A stretch of DNA of 64,000 bases from Hyparrhenia diplandra (Eukaryota > Streptophyta > Magnoliopsida > Poales > Poaceae): positions 124,001 to 188,000 of the forward strand of contig JADLZK010010870.1 in NCBI GenBank assembly GCA_015847255.1. Reading direction: 5' to 3'. Positions 44,201-53,000 of this stretch are shown piece after piece. The notes beneath the pieces were generated by a model. The model did no database searches and was not told where the DNA came from. It worked only from the letters and a program-made list of their open reading frames with translations. Made by a program: the position numbers and the translations under genes. Every line of letters starts with the position of its first letter. Within the stretch, counting starts at the first letter, position 1.

Positions 44201-45299
44201 CACAAACCAACAACGACAAATATTATTTAGGGACAGAGGGAGTATAATACTTCCCTCTGTTTTTGTTTATTTATCACCGACCTTTAAATGTAGCAAATTT
44301 GATCATCCGTTTTTTTCTTCTAAAAAATCTTAGATACTTCAATGTATATAACACTAATGAAGTATGTTCAATGTGAAAACTTGATGTATCCAAATCTTTT
44401 GAAGAAAAAAAAAAGATCGGTGATAAGTAAACAAAAACGGAGGTAGTATAAAATTTACAAATATGTTAGCAAAAACTTACTTCTTATCTTGCAGGTGTGC
44501 CCTGATCGTACCAGTGAGATTACCGAGCTCTGTATCATTGGGTAACCGTTGTCGACGAACTTGTAAGAGTATGCTGGTGAGAAATCTCCTCATGTCAGGC
44601 TTCTTAGATGACCGCACAAAAGCCCGGCAGTCGAATTGCCTTCCAAGTTTGCAGTACAGCTCTTTTTGCAAGAGTCGTCTTGCCAACTCCCCAAGCCCAA
44701 CAATGGACACTACTCTTAGTTGCCGCTCTCCATCTCCTGTCAACCACTCGCCAAGCTTTTTCCATGGAGCTGTCGATACCAACCAGATGATTGGCCTCCA
44801 CCTCATACAGTGGTGGAATTGGGGGCTCATCCGAACCAATCCTGATTTCCGGGATCTGAAGATTGCCAAGATTGTACCTCTTGTGCCGCTGAATCGCCTC
44901 CTCCAATCGAGCCCTGAACCGTGCGGTCTCGTGGGAGATCCACCGGCTCCGGCTCAGGCCCTCGCGGAGCCTAGCCACCCTGCCACGGAGGTTCTTCTGG
45001 GCTGCGGCGGCGGGGTGGAGGCCGTGGGTGAGCTCGTCGAGGAAGTCGTCAATGTCGTACGACAGCTCGCGCACCTCCTTCACCCAGCACTTGGCCGTCG
45101 AGGCCGGGGCCTCCACATCCGACGGCTCCATCAGGAACTTGTCCATCACTTCCTGGAGGCGCTCCTTGACGAGGAGAATCTTGTTCTTCTCCCCCTTGGA
45201 CAGCCGCATCCCGTGGTCGGCCTCCGGCGACAGCAACTGCTCTAGCCTGGCAGGGAGGGAGCGGGCGATCCCCAGCGAAACACTCACCGGAGCCTCCAT
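28630..45299 (-). CDS. Candidate NLR with integrated coiled-coil and AIR9-like domain (21 exons)
   Basis: Two coding blocks abut on one strand. Exons 44481-45299 and 41382-43511 encode CC, NB-ARC and LRR. The lower part of the second exon changes frame at a GGG run (41574-41576) into HKIGGWAFYGEKERSP, which continues through 19 exons with matching phases: 41202-41281, 38961-39073, 38793-38870, 38639-38698, 38445-38554, 37906-37972, 36904-36945, 32231-32329, 32017-32105, 31816-31898, 31626-31738, 31485-31527, 31300-31391, 30901-30949, 30311-30381, 29152-29273, 28927-29039, 28760-28806, 28630-28662. In the strict frame the NLR stops at 41491. Adding one base to the GGG run would fuse the two, with no stop and no gap. 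Alternatives are an NLR lying next to a 5'-truncated second gene, or a pseudogene. Roughly ten frame lesions, nearly all in homopolymers, must be explained. Confidence 0.5.
29783..30010. mobile_element. Stowaway-like MITE, one end only
   Basis: After TA, CTCCCTCCGTTCCAAATATAAG marks the start of a common grass MITE family. The other end is not clear and the limit is approximate. It lies in the intron between exons 29152-29273 and 30311-30381. Confidence 0.55.
30311..32329 (-). CDS. AIR9-like (Ig-type A9) domain exons
   Basis: Eight exons here join in frame without a stop: 32231-32329, 32017-32105, 31816-31898, 31626-31738, 31485-31527, 31300-31391, 30901-30949 and 30311-30381. After a polar Asn/Gln-rich linker they encode one Ig-like module: GIEGFQIAGEPRPG, ACGFPTNGTTLCNFQW, VRHLENG, and YVVTADDVGTLLAVDCTP. 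This resembles the A9 repeats of the plant microtubule-associated protein AIR9 (PG..L.A.G, FQW.R, DVG..L). Then comes a conserved segment, GDLVTEFANN and CDPEMQSHIDAYISNG. I recall single-copy plant proteins of unknown function with coiled coil plus this module. A cytoskeletal role is only suggested by the AIR9 likeness. All splice sites are GT-AG and exon lengths fit phase exactly. Confidence 0.8.
33401..33506 (+). repeat. 5' LTR of the compact copia element
   Basis: 106 bp, TG...CA, differing from the 3' copy at three positions by eye (97 percent identity). The standard initiator-tRNA primer site does not follow directly. Confidence 0.85.
33560..35140 (+). pseudogene. Copia polyprotein remnants: integrase and RNase H
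   Basis: In shifting frames 33650-34330 encodes the integrase zinc motif tail (CHACQLGRHVRLPF), core motifs VLDDFSHYSW and AVQCDNGREFDNN, and the conserved C-terminal piece VFGCACYPN with HKGYRCFDLTS. A GC-rich repeat-laden linker follows (34440-34870). From 34890 the RNase H end appears: AAMKRLLRYVRGTVDLAW, GYVVFLGGNLVSR and SKGEAEYR. The reverse transcriptase that should lie between them is missing. Many stops and shifts are present, so the element needs proteins from elsewhere. Confidence 0.75.
35527..35632 (+). repeat. 3' LTR of the compact copia element
   Basis: 106 bp copy of 33401-33506 with three substitutions, preceded by the cggggg purine run. Confidence 0.85.
35845..35869 (+). mobile_element. 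Micro-retroposon: five bases plus poly(A), with target duplication
   Basis: The text aaatgtactgccaag occurs at 35830-35844 and again at 35870-35884. Between the copies is only tattc followed by about 20 A. This is the structure left by target-primed reverse transcription aborted almost at once. It lies inside the LINE sequence of 32873-36780, so it is younger than that insertion. Confidence 0.75.
36904..41281 (-). CDS. Coiled-coil exons of the integrated or downstream domain
   Basis: Seven exons (41202-41281, 38961-39073, 38793-38870, 38639-38698, 38445-38554, 37906-37972, 36904-36945) read through in one frame. They encode an acidic stretch (SLESLDNEPEIQELG), then heptad-rich helices: FRSQSQEDEILLLRKKIAEA, LRLLSEKHILERRLTDLRM, EKQEEAISGALKQLNQKK and QQMHWKLRSL. 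These predict a coiled coil ahead of the AIR9-like module. Exon 38445-38554 needs the donor tatg|gtgct to keep phase with 37906-37972. The 2.1 kb intron between 41202 and 39073 holds an RTE LINE and a SERK-like exon. The next-to-last intron here carries a foldback element. Confidence 0.8.
37271..37541. mobile_element. Foldback/MITE element with about 110-bp inverted arms
   Basis: The element begins gttagcaatggaggag and ends cctccattgctaac, and most of each arm pairs with the other. Shared inner blocks include gtcttaggaag/cttcctaagc, caggagcttaagctc/gagcctcagctcctg and cactcactcggcagtca/tgactgccaagtgagtg. Its centre is only about 50 bp. No direct target repeat was found. It lies in the intron between exons 37906-37972 and 36904-36945. 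Confidence 0.75.
39132..39265. repeat. Tandem duplication of a 57-58 bp unit
   Basis: tcctttacacgtggctgatt...gcacataat at 39132-39189 recurs at 39209-39265 with few changes, in the intron between exons 41202-41281 and 38961-39073. Confidence 0.85.
39491..39566. repeat. Tandem pair of a 38-bp unit
   Basis: catactgaactcaaaaggtt... at 39491-39528 is followed directly by a near-identical copy at 39529-39566, just left of the SERK-like exon. Confidence 0.85.
39585..39698 (-). pseudogene. Lone SERK/BAK1-like receptor kinase exon
   Basis: A 114-bp block with a good AG acceptor (ttttgcag) and GT donor encodes FANDPNLCGPSATKPTP followed by a Pro-rich run (PFPPPPPYNPS). This is the exon joining the last LRR to the transmembrane segment in SERK/BAK1 co-receptor kinases (usual FANN..LCGPVT.KPCPG..PF.PPPP). 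No neighbouring SERK exon is present. Its length is a multiple of three, so if spliced into the surrounding gene it would not shift the frame, although it would be read in a different frame from SERK. Confidence 0.65.
39866..40820 (+). mobile_element. RTE-clade LINE, 5'-truncated
   Basis: The insert starts within RT just before the catalytic motif (PFADDVVLVDKSRAGVNRKLELW). It continues through the RTE-specific tail: RYIGSMLQKDSDIDEDV, RISTGWLKWRQAYGVL, YGAECWF and RLRWFGHVQRRP. Stops interrupt at about 40033 and 40351. It ends with ctatgttattgttgttgt, a (TTG)n-type tail typical of RTE elements, not poly(A). It lies on the opposite strand to the surrounding gene, within its large intron. Confidence 0.85.
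41382..43511 (-). CDS. NLR exon 2: NB-ARC end, LRR, and join to next domain
   Basis: The exon opens with kinase 2 (YFIIIDDVW). Next are RNBS-B (CCSRVLATT), GLPL-like CGGFPLATITTARLL, the winged-helix part with LVKQWIAQGFI, and AVHYMILNVIRYES where an MHD motif should stand: the Asp is Tyr. The leucine-rich part has repeats such as LRYLEIVCNV, LETLRIDSRI, LLHLSLPS and LKSLTMSPAG (42644 to 41967). NLR-type sequence ends with AAFRPH near 41580. Reading shifts are needed at 43057-43061, 42791-42796, 42653-42657 and 41997-41999, each a one-base change in a homopolymer. The strict frame stops at 41491-41493; the alternative frame from 41574 reads HKIGGWAFYG and onward to the donor at 41381. Confidence 0.75.
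43714..43990. mobile_element. Stowaway-like MITE in NLR intron 1
   Basis: CTCCATCTGTCCTAAATAAG follows TA, and the inverse, cttattttaggacataggg, ends at 43990 before TA (43991-43992). Confidence 0.8.
44001..44242. mobile_element. Stowaway-like MITE in NLR intron 1, second
   Basis: The right end reads tttagggacagagggag before TA (44243-44244). The left end is diverged. Internal text matches the MITE at 19632-19862 (attagtatcat, tttatttggaaa). Confidence 0.7.
44250..44446. mobile_element. Stowaway-like MITE in NLR intron 1, third
   Basis: A 197-bp element starts CTTCCCTCTGTTTTTGTTTA and ends taaacaaaaacggaggtag. The inverted ends are about 33 bp and include tatcaccgacc/gatcggtgata. TA dinucleotides flank it (44248-44249 and 44447-44448). 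The element directly adjoins the MITE ending at 44242. Confidence 0.88.
44481..45299 (-). CDS. NLR exon 1: coiled coil and start of NB-ARC
   Basis: The ATG at 45299 gives MEAPVSVSLGIARSLPARLE, a usual start for grass CC-NLRs. An in-frame ATG 12 bp upstream (45311) is also possible. The Rx-type CC domain has the motif ELSYDIDDFLDEL. The NB-ARC starts after HLVGID. The P-loop is encoded, but in a different frame from its surroundings: a T-run (44757-44761), a C-run (44689-44692) and a second T-run (44663-44667) shift the frame. Read strictly, GVGKTTLAK is replaced by ELARRLLQK between two good flanks (VVSIVGLG and ELYCKLG). The exon ends at a GT donor (44480-44479) before a 969-bp intron, the usual intron position just before kinase 2. 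Confidence 0.8.
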
Positions 45300-45386
45300 T
45301 TTACAGAACACTCACCGGCCTCTGTGTGTTTGCTTGAGGGTTGGAGCTAGGCGGGTTGCGTTTCTTTGGATGGAATCCGAGCTGAG

Positions 45387-46299
45387 TAAAAATGGTAACG
45401 GGCAAGGAAAATCCACATGCCCGCGTGCACCGGACACGGCCGGCACGGATACGGTGTGAACTCTTACAGGGTTGTGCCCAATGGGCATCGACTAACGGGT
45501 AAGAAAATAGCTTATCCGCACCCGCAAACTTGCACTAACATGTGGGGGCCACTACGAGGAGATATATATAAAACAGATTCTAGGGTTTCAACACCTAATT
45601 TTTTTGCACTCCCTAGAGTCCCAATGTCGTCGAAACCCCGCCCCCGCTCTGCATCGGCGGACTCGCGACCAGCGAGTCCTCGCGGGTCCGTCTCCGCCCT
45701 CCTCCAGTCGTGAGTCTCCACGGTCCGCCCGACTTCTCCTCCTCACTGAACACCTTGGTTGCTCCTCCTCGCTCTTCCTCGCCGGATCCACGCCCTTCCT
45801 CACGGATCCCTACCCTTCCTCGCCGGACGTCGGTTTGCTCCTCCCTCACCGGACGTCGGCTGCCCCTTCCTCGCCCGGATGTCGATTGCTCCTTTCGCTA
45901 GACGCCAGACGCGGCAGTGCGCCCCTAGATGGCAAACGTGGAGCTGTGGCGGCGCCCCCCCAGGCGACGGCGCTGTCGGTGTTGGGGCATCCGCAGTTGG
46001 CGACGTCGGCGGGGGGATGTAGGAAGGGGACGAGGCCTCCCTACTCACGAGTGGCAACTCCTAGACGTCGACCGTCGGCTTCCCGTCTATGCTCGGCTGC
46101 CGACTCCAACCTCCCCGCACCGTGCACCGACGCCGGGGCCGCCGCGGCTCCTCCACTCAAGCTCTAGCGAGTGTGCGGGCATGCCCGCGGGCATGTTTTG
46201 CCTGCAGATAGCGGGCGCGGATACGGGCACCGAAATAATGTAGCGGGTGTGGGTTTATGGTACATGTATTCGTGCGGATATTACACATTGCCATCTTTA
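45387..46299. mobile_element. Possible hAT-type non-autonomous element
   Basis: The left end TAAAAATGGTAACGGGCAAG and the inverse of the right end, TAAAGATGGCAATGTGTAAT, are similar imperfect inverted repeats of a type frequent on grass hAT elements (GGCAACGGG). The 0.9 kb body is GC-rich with repeated gcgggc/cgggta motifs and no transposase. An 8-bp duplication is not clear: flanks are gagctgag and gagggtga. It lies in the promoter region of the NLR. Confidence 0.4.
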
Positions 46300-46845
46300 G
46301 AGGGTGAGGTGGGTTGGTCCTTCACGTAAATATGTGGGCCGGTAGGTTGGACGATAGCGGCTCGGCCCGGGCCGCCTAGTCCCTAGCCAACCAAAGCCAA
46401 TCAAAAGAGGGTCACCCTCCTATGTTTGGTTCCGTGGCCCAAGAAAGCTAGGCCGCATTGTGGCTTTGTTTGGGCGCCGCTTGAGAGCCCGGCTGACAGC
46501 CCAACTACCACCAACCGCCCAAACGGGGCTGTGTTTGGTGGCCAGCCTAGCTGGGGAGCTCCCAGCCATTCCAACTTCCACCAACAGCACACCTCTTCAT
46601 ATTCCAAACAAAGATCTCAGATATTTGAACCATGAATATATATTCTCACGGTAGAGCCACCCGCCGCCGGGCAAAATCGCCCGACCGCCCTCGGTGCACC
46701 GCAGCGCGGCCGAGCTCGGGAGCTACGCCGAAATCTAGCATAGCGGTGGAGCCGGATGGAGGGCACCTTTTGCCCCGCGCAAGCGGGGCCGACGCTCCTC
46801 AAAACGCACCCGAACACGGGATTGCGCCCGGAGGCACTGGCCGAG
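46300..46845. other. Unassigned stretch before the copia LTR
   Basis: GC-rich with no recognised gene. The part 46420-46610 has several tgtttggt/accaaac motifs suggestive of decayed small transposons. Confidence 0.3.
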
Positions 46846-48158
46846 TGTAAGTGCAATCAACCTCTAATATGGGTTTTGGCGTTGATGACAATCTAACTAG
46901 AGGACTAATAAGATTTATCGAGTTGACAAGCGAGGAAATAAGCAAGGAGGATATTGCAAACGTAAAGGAGGAGTACCCCAATTCACTTTGTTGCCGGTAC
47001 TTCATGAAAGGAGGTTTATATTCATTTTATATTTTGAATTTGAGTATAGGACACGCCGCATTGTTAAGAGGGATTAGAACCACTTGTGTCAAAGCATGCA
47101 ACCAAGTGCTCATTTTCACATCACATAACCTCCGGCTCTAGACTAAGTCGGTGATCACAATACTTCCAAATTTCCACGACTTAGCCTCGAGGCGGCGATC
47201 GCCTTCGGGGGAGCGGCGTGCCGCTATGCGGCGAAGTGCCGCTTGATCATGTGCGGCTCTCGCCGCTCATGATCCGACCGTTGGAAGTGGGAGGTATTTA
47301 TACTTTCCATTTTTACCCCCAACGGTCACCTCTTCTTCCACCTCTGTCATTTTCGACAGAACACACCCAAGTGCTCACTCTCTCTCCCTCCATTGGTGCT
47401 CCCAACTCCCTCAAGCAAATCCATTGATTCCACCATCGATTCTTGAGAGAAAAGGCAGCAACCTTCGATTGGAGAGGTGCTCAACCGATTGACATCGTCT
47501 TAGAGGCACTTGGTTCGCACTTTGGCCGGCGGTTTTGGTTCTTTACTCTTGGAGCTTGCTCCTAGCCGGCTAGTGCGTCGCCCTTGAGCTTGCCAACTTG
47601 TGTGGCAGCCTAGGGAGGTTTGTAACCCTCTTGCAATCTAATACAATCACCTCATATCTCTAGGATTCGGTTCCTAGACTTGTGAACGAGGCAAAGAGGC
47701 AAACTTTTGTGGTGAGCTCATTCCTTTGTGGTACCTCAACAACGTGGACTTAGGCAAGCCTTGGTGGCGAGCTGAACCACGGGATAAATCACCGTGTCAC
47801 CGTGTGCTTTATTTACTTTACATTGCATCCATATTGTTGTTGTTGAGAAGATTTAGGGTTTGAGGTCGATCTACTTTATTACACTCGATCTACTTGTTTT
47901 AGCTCTCGATCTGCAACATATACCTGTCCAGGAAGCTAGCAAATTTACCTGATCTAAATTTCCCTAGACAAATTTTGAACTGTGAGCTAATCTTTACTGC
48001 AGGAGCGGCAGTGCCGCTCAGAGGAGCAGCAATGCCACTTGGAGCGGCAGTGCCACTAGGTACGAGCGGCGGTGCCGCTCGGGATACTAATTGTGTTTCG
48101 AGTTGAATTTTGAAATAGGCCTATTCACCCCCCCTTCTAGGCGTCCAGCAATCCTACA
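46846..48158 (+). repeat. 5' LTR of the large copia element
   Basis: 1313 bp starting TGTAAGTGCAATCAACC and ending AATCCTACA. Its 3' quarter contains the palindromic GAGCGGCAGTGCCGCTC cluster at 48003-48080. Further cgg-rich variants lie at 47190-47270. Confidence 0.88.
48003..48080. repeat. Cluster of 17-nt GC palindromes
   Basis: GAGCGGCAGTGCCGCTC at 48003-48019 is a perfect inverted repeat around one central base. Variants follow at 48024-48040, 48042-48058 and 48064-48080. A perfect copy recurs at 61433-61449, with related forms at about 47211, 54610, 56481, 56501, 61176, 63488 and 63510. Confidence 0.9.
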
Positions 48159-48160
48159 AG

Positions 48161-48172
48161 TGGTATCGGAGC
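48161..48172 (+). promoter_or_regulatory. Primer binding site (initiator tRNA-Met type)
   Basis: TGGTATCGGAGC, two bases after the LTR, differs by one base from the standard copia site TGGTATCAGAGC complementary to initiator tRNA-Met. Confidence 0.9.
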
Positions 48173-48324
48173 TAGGTTTACTTCATCAAGCGCTTCACCG
48201 CGTGAAGTATAGAAACCGGAGGAGGTTTGGCTCAAGGAGGAGCCGGGGTCGAAGGCGAACATCGCCGTTCACGCTGAGCCAACGGCATCCGGCCAGTGAG
48301 CTTTCGTCTTCCTCTCTCTCCGAC

Positions 48325-50052
48325 ATGCAAGGCACCGACCCGGGAGAGAAGAGAAGAGAGGAGGAAAAGAAAAGAGAAGAAAGCCACCAAGGAAGCAAGA
48401 AGAGTTGAGCGTGAAAGGACCAAAAAGCAAGAAGAAGATGCAAGCATGAAGCTCATTGAGAAGCTCAAAAGAAAAGATGAAAGAAAAAAAAATTAGAGAA
48501 GAGAGGCTCAAGAGAAGAGAAGAAAGAAACAAGAAGGTGGTGGAACTTGATGCTCAATCAAGTGAGCTATCAAGTAGCTCGAAGATGGTGATGATGATGA
48601 GTCATATGTGTCCAAGACCAAGAAGAATGAGAAGAAGAAGGATGAGGGCAGCTCCAACAACAAGAAATTTGCCGCCATATCCTTTAAATATTCTTCTTAT
48701 TAGACTAACCGTGATAAGAAGTCATTCATCAACGTGCCCGCCGGCAAGTTACCTCGTTTCGATGGGACTAACTTTGCCAAGTGGAAGCATTTGATGAGGG
48801 CCTATCTTATTGCTCTTCACCCCGGTCTTTCGGAAATTATGTGTAGTGGCTTTCAACCACCGGTGAACCCCAAAGCACCCACAAATGAAGAACTACTCAT
48901 GATTCACCTCAATGGGCAAGCCACAATCATACTCTTGAGCTCTCTAGATGGCAATGAATACAATAGAGTGATGAATGTTGATGTGGCCAAGCAAATTTAG
49001 GATACTTTGCACATTGCACATGAAGGTGTTGACAAAGTGAGAAAGGCAAAGATTGACTTGTTGAAGGCAAAGCTCAATCGGTTTATGATTGTTGAAGGAG
49101 AAGGTGCACAAGAAATGTTTGACCCGGTTGATGGTTCTAGTTGGGAAGATTAGAGGATATGGAGATGAGGAGCTTGATGATCACAAGGTGGTGAAGGTCA
49201 TGCTTGAAGCTTATGCACCTAGAAATGAGACCGTGGTCACCTTGATAAGAGACAAGAAGAAGTTTGAGCACTTCACTCCAAATGATGTGCTTGGAAGGTT
49301 GCTTTCCTTTGATATGCAAAGAGAAGAAGCAAATGAGAGAAAAAGGCTTGGTGAGTTGCAAGCCAAGCTAGATGGGATCAAGATCAAAGAAGTTGCTCTC
49401 AAAGCAAGCAAGACTAGCAAGCCAAGCACCTCCAACAAGAACAAGGGCAGCAAGCAATCAACCTCGAATCAAGCTAAAGAAATGAAGAAAATGCAAGAAA
49501 ACATTAATTCAACCTCTTCCTCAAGTGATGATGAAGATGAAGGAGGCAAGGACATCAATGATATGGCTTTATTCATCAAGAAATACCACAAGGGCTTGAA
49601 GAGGAATGGCTACAAGGTTGTGCAAAGAAGGTTCCCTAACAAGAAGAAGAGGACGTGCTACAATTGTGGTAGCACCGAACACTTTGTTCTTGGATTGTCC
49701 ACATGAGAACAAGAACAACAAATACAAGAAGGACAATTCCAACAATGATAACAGGCAAGATTACAAGAGAAAGGGCAAGAACATGGGAGAAGCACACATT
49801 GGGCATGAGTGGGACTCAACTAAAGAGTCAAGTGAAGAGGATGTGAAGATGGCAACATTTGCTATGCAAGAGTCAACCTCCACACCGAAGCTCTTTTCCA
49901 ACTTGTCCGATGATGATGATGATGATGACTCCCCTCACATTTGTTTTATGGCAAAGCGTGAGAAGGTACAACCCGAACCTAAAGCCTCTCCAACACTTAG
50001 TGATGAATCTAGTGATCTTAGTGATAGCTCAAGTGATGATGGGTCTAGTGAT
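48325..50052 (+). pseudogene. Copia gag (first part)
   Basis: A Lys/Glu/Arg-rich charged start (48325-48560) is followed by the capsid-like gag domain: KLPRFDGTNFAKWKHLM (48743), then GYGDEELDDHKVVKVMLEAY, ETVVTLIRDKKKFEHFTP and VLGRLLSFDMQRE. A CCHC zinc knuckle (CYNCGSTEHF with the last Cys one frame away) lies at about 49654-49695. An acidic Ser/Asp-rich part follows to 50052. Gag packages the element RNA in virus-like particles. A TAG at about 48998, a shift near 49120 and a shift within the zinc knuckle inactivate it. The coding sequence resumes at 53895 beyond the solo LTR. Confidence 0.8.
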
Positions 50053-53000
50053 TGTAACATCCCGGATGTTAATATACAATTAAAATATTAATCATGCATC
50101 ATAAGTATTGCAATGCATTCATATTAGTGAACCTTGATATGCATTAAGTAAAATAAGTTTATTTATTTATTTATCAATTGTTTGTACTTAGGGGTTAGAG
50201 TGATTTTATGTTGATCACATGTTTTTTTTTTTTTTGATCAAATTCCATTTTGAATTGGATTTCAAAAACCTAGCTTTCCAAAACCCTATTTTATCCCCTT
50301 TTCAATTACTCCTAATTTAAGCAAAATTTGAGAAAACTTTCAACAGAAACTTTGTAGATCTTTTTTGAGATGTACAATTTTGGTGTTTTGAGTTTTTCAA
50401 GTTTAGTTCAAATTTTTGGAGTAATTTCAAATCCCTTTTGAATTTCAAATCTGACTTTTCAAGAAGTCCATCTTAGAGGCCGAATTTGAATTTGCTTCTG
50501 TAATGGATTTTGTAGATATCGAAAAGTTATGCAAAAGTCGTTTTTGGAGATTTTTGAGTGTAGTTCAAATTTTGAGAGTAATTTGGATTTTTCAGCGTTA
50601 GGGTTTTGAATTTGGAGTTTTGGGGGGGGAGAACCGACGTGAACAGTGAAGCTGCTCGACGCCGGCCGCCCTTCTCGGCGCTTCTCGCCGATTTTTTGCC
50701 GGGCAGCGCGCCAAAGGCGCTTAGGGCGTGTCGAGAGGTCGCCAACGTGTCCGCCATCGTGTCATCGCCCGTAGCCCATCCTTATCCATCGCCCGACGGC
50801 GAAACGGCCCGAGCGGCGCCGCCGCCGCCGTGGTCGCCTCGCCGTTTCCGACCGCCTCGCGTGCCACCTCCCCTTGGCGTGTCATTGCGTTCGCCACCGT
50901 GTCCAGGTCACCTCGCCCCATCCCTATCTACGGCGTCGAGGGCCCCGACGGCGACGTTTTCAACTTGAGCTCCTTCCGACGCCGGCCGACCACCGTCTCT
51001 CTCTTCTATAAATTGAAGCCAACGGCTCCATCTCGCCCTTCGCGTTTCCCGGGCGTCGCACTTCCTTTGCGAATCCAACGAACCCAAAACCCCGATCAAT
51101 AATCGCCGGATTCGCCCGGCCCGACGCCGTCTTCCCCGCCCTCCGGTCGGACCACCGCCGCAAGTCGGGTCGTCGTCGTTCGTCCATTCGGTGAGCTTCG
51201 GCTTGCATCTTCTCGCGTTTCCTACTCTCTTTCATGTCACGATCATGATGCGCCGGACGGTTTTCACGGCCGAGCACCAGCCCCGCCGAACGCCGCCTCG
51301 ACCACGGAGACCGCCGCCCGCCGCCGCCGTCGACCATCTAGCTCCGATCACTCGCCCGACCAAAACATCGTGAGCATAGTTTTCCCGTGCCCTAGAGCCA
51401 TTTGTATCACCCTTTAATTTGAGCTTTGTCACGTTGAGTCGCTAACGGAACGTCGACGCCGCGACTCCCGCCCGCGCGCAGCGCCGCACGCATGGTCGCG
51501 ATCGTTGTAGACGGTCTTAGGGCCACTTAGTTGAGGATTCGGGTTCGCCCGATGGTGCGACTTCGCCGGTATCCTCGCCTTTGGCCGTAGGTAGCTCCGA
51601 CGAGCCTCGCCGTTGCTTGCGCGCCCGCCGGGCCGCCATCGCCGCCGATGGTTGTGCTCTCGTCCGTTTTCCATCGGGTTTGAGGCCTAGGTTGACGCGC
51701 CGTGTCATGGGGGTCACGTAGAGTCAAGTCGCGTCGCCGGAAACCCCCCCGCCCGACGAGGAATCGCCCGGTCGGCGCCCGGCAAAGCGCCCGCCGTCGC
51801 GGGCGACTGACCAGGGGTCTGCCTTCTTTGGGTTACCCCATACAAGGCCAAGCAGCTCGGAGGCCGTGTTGGGCGATTCGCCCAATGGCCGAAGTTTTTA
51901 TTTTATTTCGTTTTCGATTTTTTCGATTCAATGAATAGTTCGGTCTCTTCCAAAATTGGTCTAGAATATAGGAAAAATTTCAAACTTGAGTTTTGACCTG
52001 TTTTGTTATGTTTTAAAATTAGCAGCTTTTTTATTCAAAAGAGAGTCTTTGGTGATTTTTATAAAATAGTCTATATTTCCAAAATTCTTGAAAATTTATT
52101 TTGAACTGTTTTATGATAGGACCTATTTGTAGAAAAATTTTTGGGGTCGATTTGAGTTAGTTAAATTATTTTCTATTTTATGCTTTGTTTTATTTAGAGA
52201 AGTTAAGTGTTAGGTTGATGAAGTGATTTGGGATTGTTTGATGAGAAAGGATCATCCCACAATCAAGTGGTCCTTGAGAACTCCTTAGGCAATGGTGATG
52301 ATATCTTGTAGAGTAGTTCAACAAGTTGGTTTTGTTAGGTTGCAACTTTATCGTGAAGGAAAGTTGTACTCAAGTTAATGTTTATTTCCATGCACTTCTA
52401 AGCATCATGTTTATCATTATGGCATCATATTGAAGCATGCATTCTACTTCGTGTAGAGAACGATAGTGTGGGTTTCAAAGTTGAGGAAGTTTCTCGAGGA
52501 GGTTCGGTGTCCCGTGGAAGTCGGCTTTGATATTTGTGGATCGGATCGAACCCGAGTGCTACTTCTTCGAAGGCAAGCCCGGATGCATTTAAACCCTTCC
52601 TTGTTGTTTTACAAAGTTTTATATCACTTATGTTGATGATATGATGCATTAGGTGAATAGGAGTTGAATGATAACCTATTTGCCGCATGACCAACCTTGT
52701 TATTGACTTATCATCCTTGATAACCTGTTTTATTCGAAAATGCATAGTTGTTAAGCCTTGCTTAAAGTTAGGATGCTTTTTAATTGTTTTACAAAGTTCT
52801 TCTATAATGATTCACAATATAGTATGGAAGATAAGTTAATTTGAGACCGGTCGGGTAACTTGCATTGAGAAGGGGAGTCTCTTTGTAGTGTTTCCTACCG
52901 TGTCGGTTAAGCACCGATTCGTTGGTTGGCCCTTGGATCATGAACTTTGTATACGGCCACATACCCCGTAAGCGATCTCGGGGTGTGTCAAATCGGGAAT

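Noticed and set aside
46400..46620. A further MITE based on tgtttggt motifs
   Set aside because: No consistent inverted ends or target duplication could be fixed.
48195..48532. Antisense Leu/Ser/Phe-rich ORFs resembling membrane proteins
   Set aside because: They are the reverse of the Lys/Glu-rich gag start; hydrophobicity is a by-product.
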